From JAIQFV01 sp041494885 (lineage in GTDB: Bacteria; Acidobacteriota; Terriglobia; JAIQFV01), in NCBI GenBank assembly GCA_041494885.1, contig JBGQBO010000011.1, positions 62,001-126,000 on the forward strand: DNA of 64,000 nt, given 5' to 3'. The translations under genes were made by a program, and so were the position numbers. Of this stretch, positions 54,099-63,526 are shown piece after piece (the stretch's first letter is position 1; each line of letters starts with the position of its first letter). A model generated the notes under the pieces. The model had not been told where the DNA came from, searched no databases, and saw only the letters and a list, made by a program, of their open reading frames with translations.

Positions 54099-55079
54099 AT
54101 GTTCAATATGTGCAGTGCGAGTGTCAGCCAACCCGTTAATCTCTTCCGAATTTTTCCATCAGGTGTTCTCCTGTTCTTGATGACATTGTCCCCTGCGATT
54201 TACGGGTTCCAGAAGGACAAGAACATAAGAAAGGGAGTTCCAAAGGCGGGAGAAGACTCCGAGAGCTCAACGAGCAAGGAATCTTCTCATTTTGCGACGT
54301 TCGCCGGCACGGCAGTGCACTACGAGAGTTACGGCACGGGCCGCGACGCTCTCGTGTTCATCCATCCCTGGGGTGGCAATGTCAGTTTTTGGCGCTTCCA
54401 AGTGCCGGCTTTTGAGGGGAAAATCCGTGTCATCCTCGTTGACCTTCCCGGTCACGGTCAGAGCGACAAGCCGCTCATCGCGTACACCCAGGAGTTGTTT
54501 GCGAGTTCTGTTCATGCGGTGCTCCTTAACGCGGGGGTGCGACGGGCCGTCTTCATCGGAAACAGCATGGGGGGACTGGTGGCGAGACAGTTTTATCGAA
54601 TGTATCCTAAGATGACGAACGCGCTGGTTATCGTCGATATGCCGCTCCGCCCGTTCGATTTCCAAGCGTTTCTCGAAAAACAAGTGGCCCCCATGCGTGG
54701 TCCCGACTACAAGGAGGTGGTCAGAAATATGTTCGACCGCCTCTTCATTCCCGAGACTCCGTCTTCACTTCGGGAGGAGATCACAACGAAAGTGCTGAGC
54801 ACTCCCCAGAATGTGATGGTCAGCTCCCAGGAGCAAATGGCGGATCCGAAGATCTGGGGCCAGGACCCCATCAACGTCCCGGTCCTGGGTATTTATTCCA
54901 AACAACCCTATATCGATTCGAACAACGAACGGTTCATGCGGGCGTTCATCCCCAACCTGGATTACCAGGCATGGGACGGAGTTGGGCATTTCATCATGCT
55001 GGAGAAGCCGGAGCAGTTCAACCAAGCCCTGACTGCATTTCTGGTAAAAAATAAATTGCTTAAAGAAAACCACGAGTGA
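54099..55079 (+). CDS. secreted alpha/beta hydrolase
   Basis: This 326-residue protein has a hydrophobic leader (IFPSGVLLFLMTLSPAIYGF), then an alpha/beta hydrolase domain with oxyanion HPWGGN, nucleophile GNSMGG, acid in the late VLGIYSKQPYIDS region and His in WDGVGHFIML. Such enzymes cleave esters, epoxides or similar bonds; the substrate is not evident. GAGG seven bases before the ATG at 54099 favours it over the GTG at 54093. Confidence 0.88.
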   Translation: MFNMCSASVSQPVNLFRIFPSGVLLFLMTLSPAIYGFQKDKNIRKGVPKAGEDSESSTSKESSHFATFAGTAVHYESYGTGRDALVFIHPWGGNVSFWRFQVPAFEGKIRVILVDLPGHGQSDKPLIAYTQELFASSVHAVLLNAGVRRAVFIGNSMGGLVARQFYRMYPKMTNALVIVDMPLRPFDFQAFLEKQVAPMRGPDYKEVVRNMFDRLFIPETPSSLREEITTKVLSTPQNVMVSSQEQMADPKIWGQDPINVPVLGIYSKQPYIDSNNERFMRAFIPNLDYQAWDGVGHFIMLEKPEQFNQALTAFLVKNKLLKENHE

Positions 55080-55329
55080 CACCCTCAGAATCAATACGTC
55101 CTCCTCAAGGGAATCAGGGAATGTGATCCCATCAGGGATCTTGCGGATTTTTCAAGATTTGTCAGAAGTGTGCTCCGGCTGACAACCGACAAGTGAGCCG
55201 GATTGGAGGAGCATCGCATGGGATCCCTTAGAAATACCCCCGACTTCTACGCTTGATTTCTAAATGCCGCTCGAATAAGCTAAACTTGAAAGTCACTCCT
55301 ACCGCTGATCCAAAGAGGACCTTTCCGCC

Positions 55330-56010
55330 GTGCCCAAAGAAAAACCCGTATTCAGTGATGCGACGAGGGCCCAGCTCAGCTTTGTGGCCGCGTTGGAAAA
55401 GAGATGCCTGATCTGGCTGGCCAACCGCATGCCGCGATGGATTAATTCAGACCACCTCACGCTCCTGGGCTCTCTGGGGATGTTGTTTACCGGGATATCC
55501 TACTGGCTGGCGAAATGGAATCGTTATGCGCTGTTGCTGGCGATTTTTTGCCTGGCAGTCAACTGGTTTGGCGACAGTCTCGATGGCACGCTGGCGCGCG
55601 TTCGAAACCAGCAAAGACCGCGATACGGATTTTACGTCGACCATGTCGTCGACACCTTTGGAGCCTTCTTTCTGCTGGCCGGGCTCGGCCTTTCGGGCTA
55701 CATGCACTGGAAGGTCGCCATGGGTTTGCTGATTGCCTTCTACGCGATTTCAATTGAGGTCTACCTCGCCGCGTATACGGTAGGCGTCTTTCATCTCTCC
55801 CACTGGAAACTGGGCCCCACTGAACTGCGAATTCTCCTCGCCGTCGGCAACGTCGTTTTGATCTACCATCCCATGGCGACCGTTTTCGGCCGGCGGTATC
55901 CCTTATTCGATGTCGGAGGCGTCGTGGGAATTATCGGGATCACGGTCATGATGATCGCGGGGGTCGTTCGAAACACGCGAACGCTCTATCGCGCGGAGCC
56001 GCTCCCGTGA
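55330..56010 (+). CDS. CDP-alcohol phosphatidyltransferase family protein
   Basis: The 226-residue integral membrane enzyme contains the CDP-alcohol motif DGTLARVRNQQRPRYGFYVD followed by HVVD. These enzymes transfer a phosphatidyl group to an alcohol such as glycerol-phosphate, inositol-phosphate or a sugar alcohol; the acceptor is not predictable here. The GTG start fits and the end overlaps the GtrA gene by four bases. Confidence 0.92.
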   Translation: MPKEKPVFSDATRAQLSFVAALEKRCLIWLANRMPRWINSDHLTLLGSLGMLFTGISYWLAKWNRYALLLAIFCLAVNWFGDSLDGTLARVRNQQRPRYGFYVDHVVDTFGAFFLLAGLGLSGYMHWKVAMGLLIAFYAISIEVYLAAYTVGVFHLSHWKLGPTELRILLAVGNVVLIYHPMATVFGRRYPLFDVGGVVGIIGITVMMIAGVVRNTRTLYRAEPLP

Positions 56011-56486
56011 CGGAGGAAAAGCGGCCGGAGGGCTGGCGGGGGACGATGCGGCACTGGCTGAAATTCAACGCTGTCGGCGCCATGGGCATCGTGGTCCAGT
56101 TAACTGCGCTCGTCATCTTTGACAGCGGCCTGAAACTCAATTACCTGGCGGCCACGGCGCTGGCGGTCGAGACCGCCGTCCTGCACAACTTCATCTGGCA
56201 CGAGCACTGGACCTGGGCGGAACGAACCCGTATGAGTCGCGGTGCGGTCATCACAAGGCTTCTCCGTTTCAATTTCACCACCGGAGCCATCTCGATTCTC
56301 GGAAACCTTTTTTTCATGCGGGTCTTCGTGGGATGGGTCCACCTCCCCTACCTCATCAGCAACCTGCTCTCCATCGCTTCCTGTTCGATCCTCAATTTCA
56401 TCGTCAGCGATCAACTCGTCTTTCAGCCGGCGTTGTGGACCCCCAAGCGGAAACAACGCTTTGAGGATGGATCGGACCAACGATAA
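56007..56486 (+). CDS. GtrA-family membrane protein
   Basis: The 159-residue protein has four helices with the GtrA pattern FNAVGAMGIVVQLTALVIF, NFIWHEHWTWAER and ASCSILNFIVSDQLVF. GtrA proteins are proposed to flip lipid-linked sugars or otherwise support cell-surface polysaccharide synthesis. Its GTG start overlaps the preceding stop, implying a functional link with the phosphatidyltransferase. Confidence 0.92.
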   Translation: MTEEKRPEGWRGTMRHWLKFNAVGAMGIVVQLTALVIFDSGLKLNYLAATALAVETAVLHNFIWHEHWTWAERTRMSRGAVITRLLRFNFTTGAISILGNLFFMRVFVGWVHLPYLISNLLSIASCSILNFIVSDQLVFQPALWTPKRKQRFEDGSDQR

Positions 56487-56647
56487 GAAGCCCCGCCTGT
56501 CATTAGGATCTGGTTCGACAAGGCCACTCCCGTCTCGCGACCGGGATCGAGCCGGTTTTGCGGACGCGGAGGGGTCGATGAGTCGAATCGTGACGCTGCG
56601 TGATTCGCGTTGATCCGTGTCCTGATGCTTTTCGAGGACGCCTGAGC

Positions 56648-59600
56648 CTAGCCTTGGGGTTGGGGTATGGGGGACGACAGTTTCCTGGCCAGCTCTTTGA
56701 GGTGGTGGAGATCGAGTTTACCGCTTCCGAGTATGGGGAGCGCGTCGACGTGGAAAAAGTTCTCCCGACGGGGCGTCCATAATTTTGGCAGACTCTGCTC
56801 ACGCAGTTTTTTCAACAACTCTTCGACCGGGATGTCGAGGTCCGTATGGAGGACCACAAGCTTTTCGCCCTTTTGGTCATCGGGTACAGCCGTGACCGCG
56901 AGTTTCGGCTCATGAACCCCCAACACCTTGTGAAGGGCGTCCTCAACCTGGATGTGGGGGACCATCTCGCCCCCAATCTTTGAAAACCGAGAGAGGCGGT
57001 CGGTGATGGTGACAAACCCGTCGTAATCCATGCGGGCGATATCGCCGGTGATATACCAGCCATCTTCAGAGATGACTTGACGCGTGAGTTCGGGATCGTC
57101 GAGATAGCCCATCATCACGCTGGGACTCTTCACCAGCAGCATTCCTTCAAGGCCGGGGCCCTGGTCTTGCATGGTCTCAGGATTCACAATACGAACCGCG
57201 ACCCCGGGGATGGGATGGCCAATGGTCCCGGGTTTGTAACCGATCTGGCGTTCCGCGGGGCCGGTATATCCGGCCGTTCCCACGGCCACCACCGGAGAGA
57301 GTTCCGTGCATCCGTAACCTTCGTACAAGTCCACGTTGAACTTTTCCTTGAAGGCCCGGGCCAGCTCCGGTTTCATTTTTTCAGCCCCGACGATGGCCAG
57401 CCGCATCGTCTTGAAAACATCGGGGGGGCACCGCCGCACGTACTCCCAGCAGAACGTCGGCGTCGCGATCATGATGGTGACTCGATACTTCTGACACAAC
57501 TCGCCGATCGTCCTCGCTTCCAGGGGATTGGCATGATAGACCACCCCAAAACCGGAGAGCGTCGGCAGCCACAGGGCGACAGTAAACCCGAAGACATGGA
57601 AAAACGGGAGGATCCCCAGCAGGCGGTCCCGCCCATCCACGCTGATGGCTTGCTGGATGCCTTCCAGGTTCGCCACAATATTGCGATGGCTCAGCATGAC
57701 CCCCTTGGGTCGGCCGGTGCTGCCGCTCGAAAAGATGACCGTGGCCAGGGAATCGAGCTTCACGTCCGGCGGTACCAGCCACCGATGCAGGACGAAACGG
57801 GGGAGGAGGCGCGCCGCAATGAGGTGAGCGAGCTTCGTTCCCTTGGTGATCGATTGGGCGACCTCTTCCAACATCACCATCCCGGGGCGCTTTTCCATGT
57901 TAAAGCGCTCCAATAATTTTTCTGAAGTAAAGATGGTCTTGATCTTGCAGCGCTCAACAGCAACGGATATCGAATCCATCGAGCTCGTGTAATTCAGATT
58001 CACGGGGATCCGTCCCGTCAGGCTGATTCCCAAATTCAAGAGCGCGGTCGGCACCGACGGCGGAAGCAAAACCCCGATCATTCTTTCATCCGGACACCGC
58101 TCTTGGATGACACGGCGAAAAACCATGGCGCCCACGAGAACCTTTCCAAAATTAATTTCCCGCCCGAATGAATCCGCCATGGCGAAGCGGCGCCAGTAAC
58201 GCCGAGTCGAGTCGATTAACAGCTCCTGCAATGGACGCTGCGTGGCCGCCCGCTGGGCAAAGGCCTCGGCACTCAGCCTCATGACCGCCTGACGCACTTC
58301 AAACACCTTCGACTCCGGAGGAAGGGGCGCCCCAAAACTGACGGTTACCGGATACGGAAAACGCTTGGGCATCCTGAAAAAAATGCGTCCGCGATCATAG
58401 CTGAAGGGACTGCCCCACACGCGGTCGATATGGATCGGAATGATGGGCACCGACATCCCGTGCATAATGTGCTCAAAACCACGGCGGAACCGAAGCAGAT
58501 TCCCGGTGCGCGTCGTCGCTCCCTCCGCAAAAAGACACACGAGACGGCCTTCTCGCAGCCGCTGCTGCGCCTCGTGAAGCGACTTCACCATGAGCCGCGG
58601 CGGATCCTTCTCCGAAATGGGAATGGCCCCCATCAACTTCGTGAACCAGTGAATGCCCGGGATATTGTAGAAGCGCCGGTAAATCATGAAACGGATGAAG
58701 CGCTGCGTGCACGCCGCAATCAAATAGGGATCGACAAAGGAAATATGGTTGCAGACGAGGACGGCAGGCCCGCGTTTCGGCAGGTTCTCAGCACCGCGAA
58801 CTTGAATTCGATACAGGGTGTTCGTGAGTAGCCACAGGACAAGCCGGATCATGAAATCCGGGAGCAGCGTCAGGACATAGACGGTGACTCCGACCGACGC
58901 CGCGGCCATCACGAGCATGACCTGATTGGGCCCGAGCTTCAAGGGTCCTGAAAGCAACCCTAGCATGGCCCACCCCAGAAAAACCCCGGCATAGGCCAGA
59001 ACATAGGAGGCGGCAATAGCGCGGCCCTTCGACTGTGCTCCGGCACGTTGCTGCAGGAAGGCTTTGAGAGGGACAAGGTACACTCCGCCAAAGATACCCA
59101 GCAGGCAAACCCCAATCAGGGTGTGCCAGTAAGAGTGCCCCGCCACGAACAAATCGAGCCCGAAAATGGCCATGCCGATGGAACCGATCGGGACCAACCC
59201 CTGCTCCACCTTGTCCTTGGAGAGTCTCCCCGCCAGGAGTGCGCCCGCGCCAATACTCAAGCAAATGCACCCGTTCAGGACACTCAGCGAGTGATTTCCC
59301 AAATGAAGCTTCCCGCGGCCATAGATCATGACACCCAGGGTATAGGCGGCTCCCAGAAGCCAGAAATAAGCGATCCCCAGGACGGTCAACAGAAGGGCCC
59401 GTGTCGCCCGGATCTGCGCAAAATCGCGCCAGAACTCACCCACCAGGTTCCATCGAAATTCCCCCTGGTAGCCGCTTGGAGGAACACGGTCGATCCGTAG
59501 ACTGCACGCAAATCCGACGAGCGCCACTGCAACCAGGAAAGCTGCGGTAATGTACGGTCTCTCCGGAAAAAACGGCAGCAGGACGCCCGCGGTCAGCGGC

Positions 59601-60085
59601 CCGATAAAGAGCATGGTATAGATGGAGAGTTGCAGGAGGCCGTTGGCACGCGACAAATCTTCGTCCGGAAGCATCTCCGGGAGGATGCCTTCGCGCGCCG
59701 GCGAAACAAAAGCGCTCACGGTCCCCATCAGAAACAGCATCACGAACATGGCCAGGATGTTTCCGGAGAACATCGCCAGCGTCCCGAAGACCATCACCGC
59801 CGCTTCGATCAGCTTCATCATGATGATCATCCGCCGCTTGCTCCAGAGATCCGATAATTGGCCGGCGTAAGAAGAGAACAGGATATACGGCAGGACGAAA
59901 AGAACCCCGCACGTGGTGAGGATCAAACTGACTTGAGTGGTCGAGACGGATTTGGTAATGATGTAGAGGGTCAGAGTGGTCTTGAAGGCGCTATCATTGA
60001 AAACGCCAAGAGCCTGCGCGGCAAGCAGCGAGGTGAATCCTCGATTCCTCAGAAGGTCGCTGTAACTTCGCGTCGAATTCGACAC
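56648..60085 (-). CDS. fused lysophospholipid transporter, acyltransferase and acyl-ACP ligase (LplT-Aas type)
   Basis: The 1145-residue protein joins three functions: an MFS/LplT-like transporter (about 1-415; RNRGFTSLLAAQALGVFNDS), an LPLAT acyltransferase with NHISFVD near residue 442 and FAEGATTRTGN, and an AMP-forming acyl ligase with SSGSTGRPKGVMLSHRN near 783, YGCTELSP and GWYITGDIARMDYDG. In E. coli LplT and Aas are separate and recycle 2-acyl-lysophospholipids in the inner membrane; here one chain would import and reacylate them. The gene is convergent with gtrA. Confidence 0.95.
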   Translation of the reverse strand: MSNSTRSYSDLLRNRGFTSLLAAQALGVFNDSAFKTTLTLYIITKSVSTTQVSLILTTCGVLFVLPYILFSSYAGQLSDLWSKRRMIIMMKLIEAAVMVFGTLAMFSGNILAMFVMLFLMGTVSAFVSPAREGILPEMLPDEDLSRANGLLQLSIYTMLFIGPLTAGVLLPFFPERPYITAAFLVAVALVGFACSLRIDRVPPSGYQGEFRWNLVGEFWRDFAQIRATRALLLTVLGIAYFWLLGAAYTLGVMIYGRGKLHLGNHSLSVLNGCICLSIGAGALLAGRLSKDKVEQGLVPIGSIGMAIFGLDLFVAGHSYWHTLIGVCLLGIFGGVYLVPLKAFLQQRAGAQSKGRAIAASYVLAYAGVFLGWAMLGLLSGPLKLGPNQVMLVMAAASVGVTVYVLTLLPDFMIRLVLWLLTNTLYRIQVRGAENLPKRGPAVLVCNHISFVDPYLIAACTQRFIRFMIYRRFYNIPGIHWFTKLMGAIPISEKDPPRLMVKSLHEAQQRLREGRLVCLFAEGATTRTGNLLRFRRGFEHIMHGMSVPIIPIHIDRVWGSPFSYDRGRIFFRMPKRFPYPVTVSFGAPLPPESKVFEVRQAVMRLSAEAFAQRAATQRPLQELLIDSTRRYWRRFAMADSFGREINFGKVLVGAMVFRRVIQERCPDERMIGVLLPPSVPTALLNLGISLTGRIPVNLNYTSSMDSISVAVERCKIKTIFTSEKLLERFNMEKRPGMVMLEEVAQSITKGTKLAHLIAARLLPRFVLHRWLVPPDVKLDSLATVIFSSGSTGRPKGVMLSHRNIVANLEGIQQAISVDGRDRLLGILPFFHVFGFTVALWLPTLSGFGVVYHANPLEARTIGELCQKYRVTIMIATPTFCWEYVRRCPPDVFKTMRLAIVGAEKMKPELARAFKEKFNVDLYEGYGCTELSPVVAVGTAGYTGPAERQIGYKPGTIGHPIPGVAVRIVNPETMQDQGPGLEGMLLVKSPSVMMGYLDDPELTRQVISEDGWYITGDIARMDYDGFVTITDRLSRFSKIGGEMVPHIQVEDALHKVLGVHEPKLAVTAVPDDQKGEKLVVLHTDLDIPVEELLKKLREQSLPKLWTPRRENFFHVDALPILGSGKLDLHHLKELARKLSSPIPQPQG

Positions 60086-60374
60086 GTTGCTTTTCCTCCT
60101 TACCGCACCTGGAAACTGGTGTTCAACGAAATGCCGCTCCCTCGCCCGACCACTCGCGGGGATGCAATGAGGACCGCTGGGTAAGAGAAGATCAAAAAGA
60201 ACCGCTCAGGTCACGGATCTGCAGAATGCAAACTTTTGCCGGCCCAGGCATTCTAAGGGAGGATAGAGCTTCCTCCCCGGACAAGGGCCTATTCTACAAC
60301 AAAGTATCCATCGAAATGAAATACTCTATGCCTCGGCGCCCCGGGAGAGCGGCTTAACGCCCTCCAGCACCCGA
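60086..60374. other. upstream region of the acyltransferase fusion
   Basis: These bases should contain the promoter of the minus-strand fusion gene. No gene, terminator or strong promoter was recognised. A REP-like repeat begins directly after. Confidence 0.4.
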
Positions 60375-60442
60375 GGGGTGGCGCATAAGTCGCGTTTTGT
60401 GCGATGTGTGCGGGTCACCTGACTGAATGGAGTTCCACTGCG
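60375..60442 (+). repeat. REP-like repeat, plus copy
   Basis: GGGGTGGCGCATAAGTCGCG begins a 68-base unit with an internal hairpin around TTTTGTG, ending at GGAGTTCCACTGCG. Its complement, similar at roughly 85% of positions by eye, lies at 63527-63593. Together they bracket the accessory genes. Confidence 0.75.
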
Positions 60443-60801
60443 GCCTCACAACGACGTTTCTGCAAATTCAAGAGAAACTGGGCGGGGTGGCGCACACTCC
60501 GATGGATCGGAGTATGCGCCACCCATCGAAGACGACTGTCCCCGCCTTGAACACTCTGCGTCTCAGCGGTGTACGCACCAACAGATTATTCATTTCTCTT
60601 CCCGGAAATGATGACTGGGGCCGCGACCTGGTGTTGACCCTGGCATTCCGGTGTGTCGGGCTAAAGCTCAAGGAGTTGGGCGTTCTCGCGGGCGAGTTGG
60701 ACTATGTGACCGTTTCTGCCGCCATCCGTCGATTCGAAAAAAAGATGGAGAAAGACAAACACTTAGCCGACATCTTTCGCCAGGCCCAATCCCAATTGTA
60801 G
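60427..60801 (+). pseudogene. remnant of a REP-associated tyrosine (Y1) transposase
   Basis: The 124-codon frame ends with GNDDWGRDLVLTLAFRCVGL, KLKELGVLAGELDYVTVSAA and IRRFEKKMEKDKHLADIFRQ, a DnaA-like helix-turn-helix tail of the kind found at the C-terminus of some Y1 transposases of REP elements. The catalytic HUH and Tyr regions are missing, and the first 40 codons run through the palindrome at 60485-60524. I read it as a decayed gene, not a working protein. It could instead be a small DNA-binding protein if the ATG is used. Confidence 0.6.
60485..60524. repeat. 40-base REP-like perfect-arm palindrome
   Basis: GGGTGGCGCACACTCCGAT pairs with ATCGGAGTATGCGCCACCC with one mismatch and a two-base loop. 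It shares GTATGCGCCACCC with the ends of other copies in the window. Confidence 0.85.
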
Positions 60802-60876
60802 ATTGCAAAGATACGACCCCTTTCATTGCAGTGGAAGATTGGAGATTGCGGAGACGCGAATCCCGAGATCTACGCT

Positions 60877-61242
60877 CTAGGCATCGTCCTTCGCGAACGT
60901 ATGGAAGGTTCCATAGATGATCGCGTTCGGATTGCCTTGTGCCCGCGAAATCATGTCCTCGATGTCCTCCTCGAACCCGTCGCCCGTTCTCGCCCTCCTC
61001 GTCTCGACAGGCTCTGGATTGACCACTTCGGATACGAACAGGCCGCCTAGGTCTCCGATGACTAGTTCAGCATTGCGCCTGTATTCCTCTGCGTCAGACG
61101 CCCAAGTGATGATGTTCACGAAAGCCCCTTTCGTGTCGCCCAAGATTTCACTCTTTGCGTTCAGAGGTCTGACTTCGACCATGCCGATCCAAAGTTGCTT
61201 CGTTTTGAGCTGTGCGGCCATCGGCTTAATCCGGGTACTCAT
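60877..61242 (-). CDS. hypothetical protein
   Basis: This 121-residue protein is predicted soluble and alpha/beta (KQLWIGMVEVRPLNAKSEIL, AFVNIITWASDAEEYRRNAE). Neither Cys nor a signal peptide is present. The sequence GTFHTFAKDD closes it. I do not recognise a family. The reading frame has good coding character. It lies alone between the transposase remnant and VOC genes. Confidence 0.65.
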   Translation of the reverse strand: MSTRIKPMAAQLKTKQLWIGMVEVRPLNAKSEILGDTKGAFVNIITWASDAEEYRRNAELVIGDLGGLFVSEVVNPEPVETRRARTGDGFEEDIEDMISRAQGNPNAIIYGTFHTFAKDDA

Positions 61243-61285
61243 GATGTATCATCGAACACAAGAGGGCTATTTGGGCAACAACCCG

Positions 61286-61299
61286 TTTAGACCTGACCC
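61286..61299 (+). repeat. short copy of the inverted-repeat arm
   Basis: TTTAGACCTGACCC matches the right arm of the inverted repeat at 63392-63458. It lies in the gap before the VOC gene. Confidence 0.6.
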
Positions 61300-61412
61300 G
61301 GAACCCCACTGGTTTTTCCGCCCCCAATCGGAGTCGATTTTGTAGGCGGTTCCACTCAGCGGGAGGGCAGGGGCCTGGAGGACGGCCCTTGGGGCTTCAC
61401 AGTTAGGGATTT

Positions 61413-61814
61413 CTAAACACTCTCGGATGGCTCCCAAAGCTCGATCTTATTGCCATCCGGATCTTTAAGCCATGCAAAGTTCCCGTAGGAGGAATATTCC
61501 GCGGTCTTTTCGATCGCCACGCCTTTGCTCTTAAGATGGCTGATGACTTCTCCCATGTTCTTCACCCGATAATTGATCTTGCCCGTTCGCGGCTTGTCCT
61601 TGATGTCCTGGTCCGTGGGCATAATCGCCCACGCTATCGTTCTCTTGATCTCCGGATTTTCAAGATCCCTATATTCAAATGTTGTATAGATTGAATTGCA
61701 CTCACTATCGTTGCCCTCAGGAACTATTCCGAGGCAATCGCGATACCACTCAACCAATCGCTTGGGATCGTTGGAGAACAAAAACACTCCGCCGATGCCA
61801 TCAATTAGGTTCAT
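61413..61814 (-). CDS. VOC family protein (glyoxalase-like)
   Basis: The 133-residue protein has the paired beta-alpha-beta-beta-beta modules of the VOC superfamily: GIGGVFLFSNDPKRLVEWYR and the final NFAWLKDPDGNKIELWEPSE with the metal-binding type Glu. GGGGGA six bases before the ATG at 61814 sets the start; a longer frame to 61868 overlaps the upstream gene. Activity is not predictable. It is the last of three genes transcribed together with the secreted VOC and AraC genes. Confidence 0.85.
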   Translation of the reverse strand: MNLIDGIGGVFLFSNDPKRLVEWYRDCLGIVPEGNDSECNSIYTTFEYRDLENPEIKRTIAWAIMPTDQDIKDKPRTGKINYRVKNMGEVISHLKSKGVAIEKTAEYSSYGNFAWLKDPDGNKIELWEPSESV

Positions 61815-61815
61815 A

Positions 61816-62277
61816 TCATTTCCCCCAGATAGTAACTTCGTTGCCGTCTGGATCATGAAAGTGCGCAAACTGGCCTTCCGTCGGATCCTTTTCGGTCGAA
61901 TCGGGCAAGAGTCCTTTACTTTTCAGGGCCAACAAGCTCCGTTCGAAATTTTCAACGCGAAATACGACTGAAACACTCGCTGAACATTTCTTCGGAGCAT
62001 CAGCTTTTTTAGGATGGATGGCAAAGAAAAACGGGCCAGCGGCTGTGTTGAGTTGGGCGTAATATCCCCCCTGGATTTCCTTGGTCTCGATTCCAAACCG
62101 CGAATACCAGTCGGCAAGAACTTTCGCATCCTGGCATGGATTGATCGCGATAGCGCCGACATACAGTATTTTCGCCGGAGGCGATTCGGCAAACGCCGAC
62201 ACCGAGAGAAAAATAAGCAGGATCACAAGATAGACTTTTCGAATAGCCGTAGCTGGAATCATCATCATAAATTTCAT
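61816..62277 (-). CDS. VOC family protein with signal peptide
   Basis: The 153-residue product begins with a signal peptide (KVYLVILLIFLSVSAFAESP) and then a VOC module (ILYVGAIAINPCQDAKVLAD, FAHFHDPDGNEVTIWGK). It resembles the neighbouring cytoplasmic VOC protein, so it is probably a diverged tandem duplicate with an export signal. A periplasmic VOC protein is unusual. Its start is one base from the AraC stop and its stop is one base from the next start. Confidence 0.82.
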   Translation of the reverse strand: MKFMMMIPATAIRKVYLVILLIFLSVSAFAESPPAKILYVGAIAINPCQDAKVLADWYSRFGIETKEIQGGYYAQLNTAAGPFFFAIHPKKADAPKKCSASVSVVFRVENFERSLLALKSKGLLPDSTEKDPTEGQFAHFHDPDGNEVTIWGK

Positions 62278-62278
62278 G

Positions 62279-63214
62279 TTAACTCCTCATCTCTGCCAGT
62301 TTCCGAACCGGTATGCATAGTTCCAATTCAAAATGCGACCAATCCGTCGCGTTTTCTTTGTCTAAGCAAATCTCAAGTCCGGGCGCATGCTCGGGCTCGT
62401 AGTCACTATTGATAAGCCAACCTCTGAACAGGTAGTCCGTCGCCGTAGCTACCATACGGATATCGCCGGAAACCCTGGTGGTGGCGTATCGCATGGCTGG
62501 CATTTTCAATTTCGACATTCCTTCCATGCACTCGAAGGGAAATGACGACGCAAAACAGACCTCATATCGATAAAGATGCTTTGGGGTCACGTGTGGATCG
62601 TCCACCGACATTCCGAAAAGAGTTCCTTGCGTAAAAATATCCTGGGATTTGGCCCACTCGATCATCGTCTTGAAGGCGGCAATTACCCTGTCCATTTCGA
62701 AGGCATTCGTCACCCGAATATAGGCGACTTGCCTTTCGGGAACGTCGATCAATCTCACTGGAAAGGCAGCTTTCTTTTCTTCCGTGCTCATGGGGAGATA
62801 ATATTCCTGTCCCGAGAAGAGTTCTTTGCAAATCTTGCTTTTTTTGATCTCACCGCTTTTTCGAAACTGACTTGGCGAAGTGTCGTAGCCGGCTCGGAAG
62901 GCACGTGAAAACGTGGCCGATGATGAAAAACCGCACTCTAAGGCTATATCGGTAAGACTTTGGTCGGAATAACGAAGAAGACGAGCAGCCTTTTCAAGAC
63001 GAAGCCGGTTCGTAAAATTATTTAGGGTTTCGCCCGAAACCGCACCAAAGATCCGATGGAAATGAAATTCCGAGAAGCAGGCCACTTTAGCCAGTTCCTC
63101 CAGTTTCACCTGGCGATCCAGATTCCCGCGAAGATAGTCGATGACCCGATTAGTTCTTCGGGCATATTCGCTGTTGGCCTGGGTCTTTGCGCTTGGCACG
63201 GATTTTATTGACAT
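62279..63214 (-). CDS. AraC-type regulator with GyrI-like effector domain
   Basis: The 311-residue protein has an N-terminal AraC DNA-binding pair (VIDYLRGNLDRQVKLEELAK, CGFSSSATFSRAFRAGYDTS) and a C-terminal GyrI-like small-molecule-binding domain (about 150-305; VRLIDVPERQVAYIRVTNAF). Rob and SoxS-type relatives sense drugs or stress through such domains. Its gene is directly upstream of the two VOC genes, whose expression it probably controls. I chose the ATG at 63214 over a TTG at 63235. Confidence 0.9.
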   Translation of the reverse strand: MSIKSVPSAKTQANSEYARRTNRVIDYLRGNLDRQVKLEELAKVACFSEFHFHRIFGAVSGETLNNFTNRLRLEKAARLLRYSDQSLTDIALECGFSSSATFSRAFRAGYDTSPSQFRKSGEIKKSKICKELFSGQEYYLPMSTEEKKAAFPVRLIDVPERQVAYIRVTNAFEMDRVIAAFKTMIEWAKSQDIFTQGTLFGMSVDDPHVTPKHLYRYEVCFASSFPFECMEGMSKLKMPAMRYATTRVSGDIRMVATATDYLFRGWLINSDYEPEHAPGLEICLDKENATDWSHFELELCIPVRKLAEMRS

Positions 63215-63391
63215 TGTGTCGTAGATATACCCCAATCAAGGGAGCGGATTACCTACCGCGCTCTGGTCGATTTCTTGACGGGTCAAGGGCCTCCAGAAAA
63301 CGGCAAATTTTAAATCGGCTCGACACGACCGGCAAGACCGACGCCCGTCAAGCGCCCTGGCGTTTCTAACCATACAATTTTCGGAATTTTC

Positions 63392-63458
63392 GGGTCAGGT
63401 CTAAATTTTCAATTGTTCTCCTGCACGGGTATCAAAATTGAAAATTTAGACCTGACCC
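63392..63458. repeat. 23-base perfect inverted repeat with loop
   Basis: GGGTCAGGTCTAAATTTTCAATT, quoted here only for its first 20 bases GGGTCAGGTCTAAATTTTCA, occurs at 63392-63414 and as its exact complement at 63436-63458, with a 21-base loop. A direct repeat of CCCTCTTTGCATTCTA follows. Such GGGTCAGGTCT sequences often accompany Y1 transposase elements. Confidence 0.85.
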
Positions 63459-63526
63459 TCTTTGCATTCTATGACCCTCTTTGCATTCTAGTGTATTTTG
63501 AATCTGCAGATACATCGTTGTGAATC

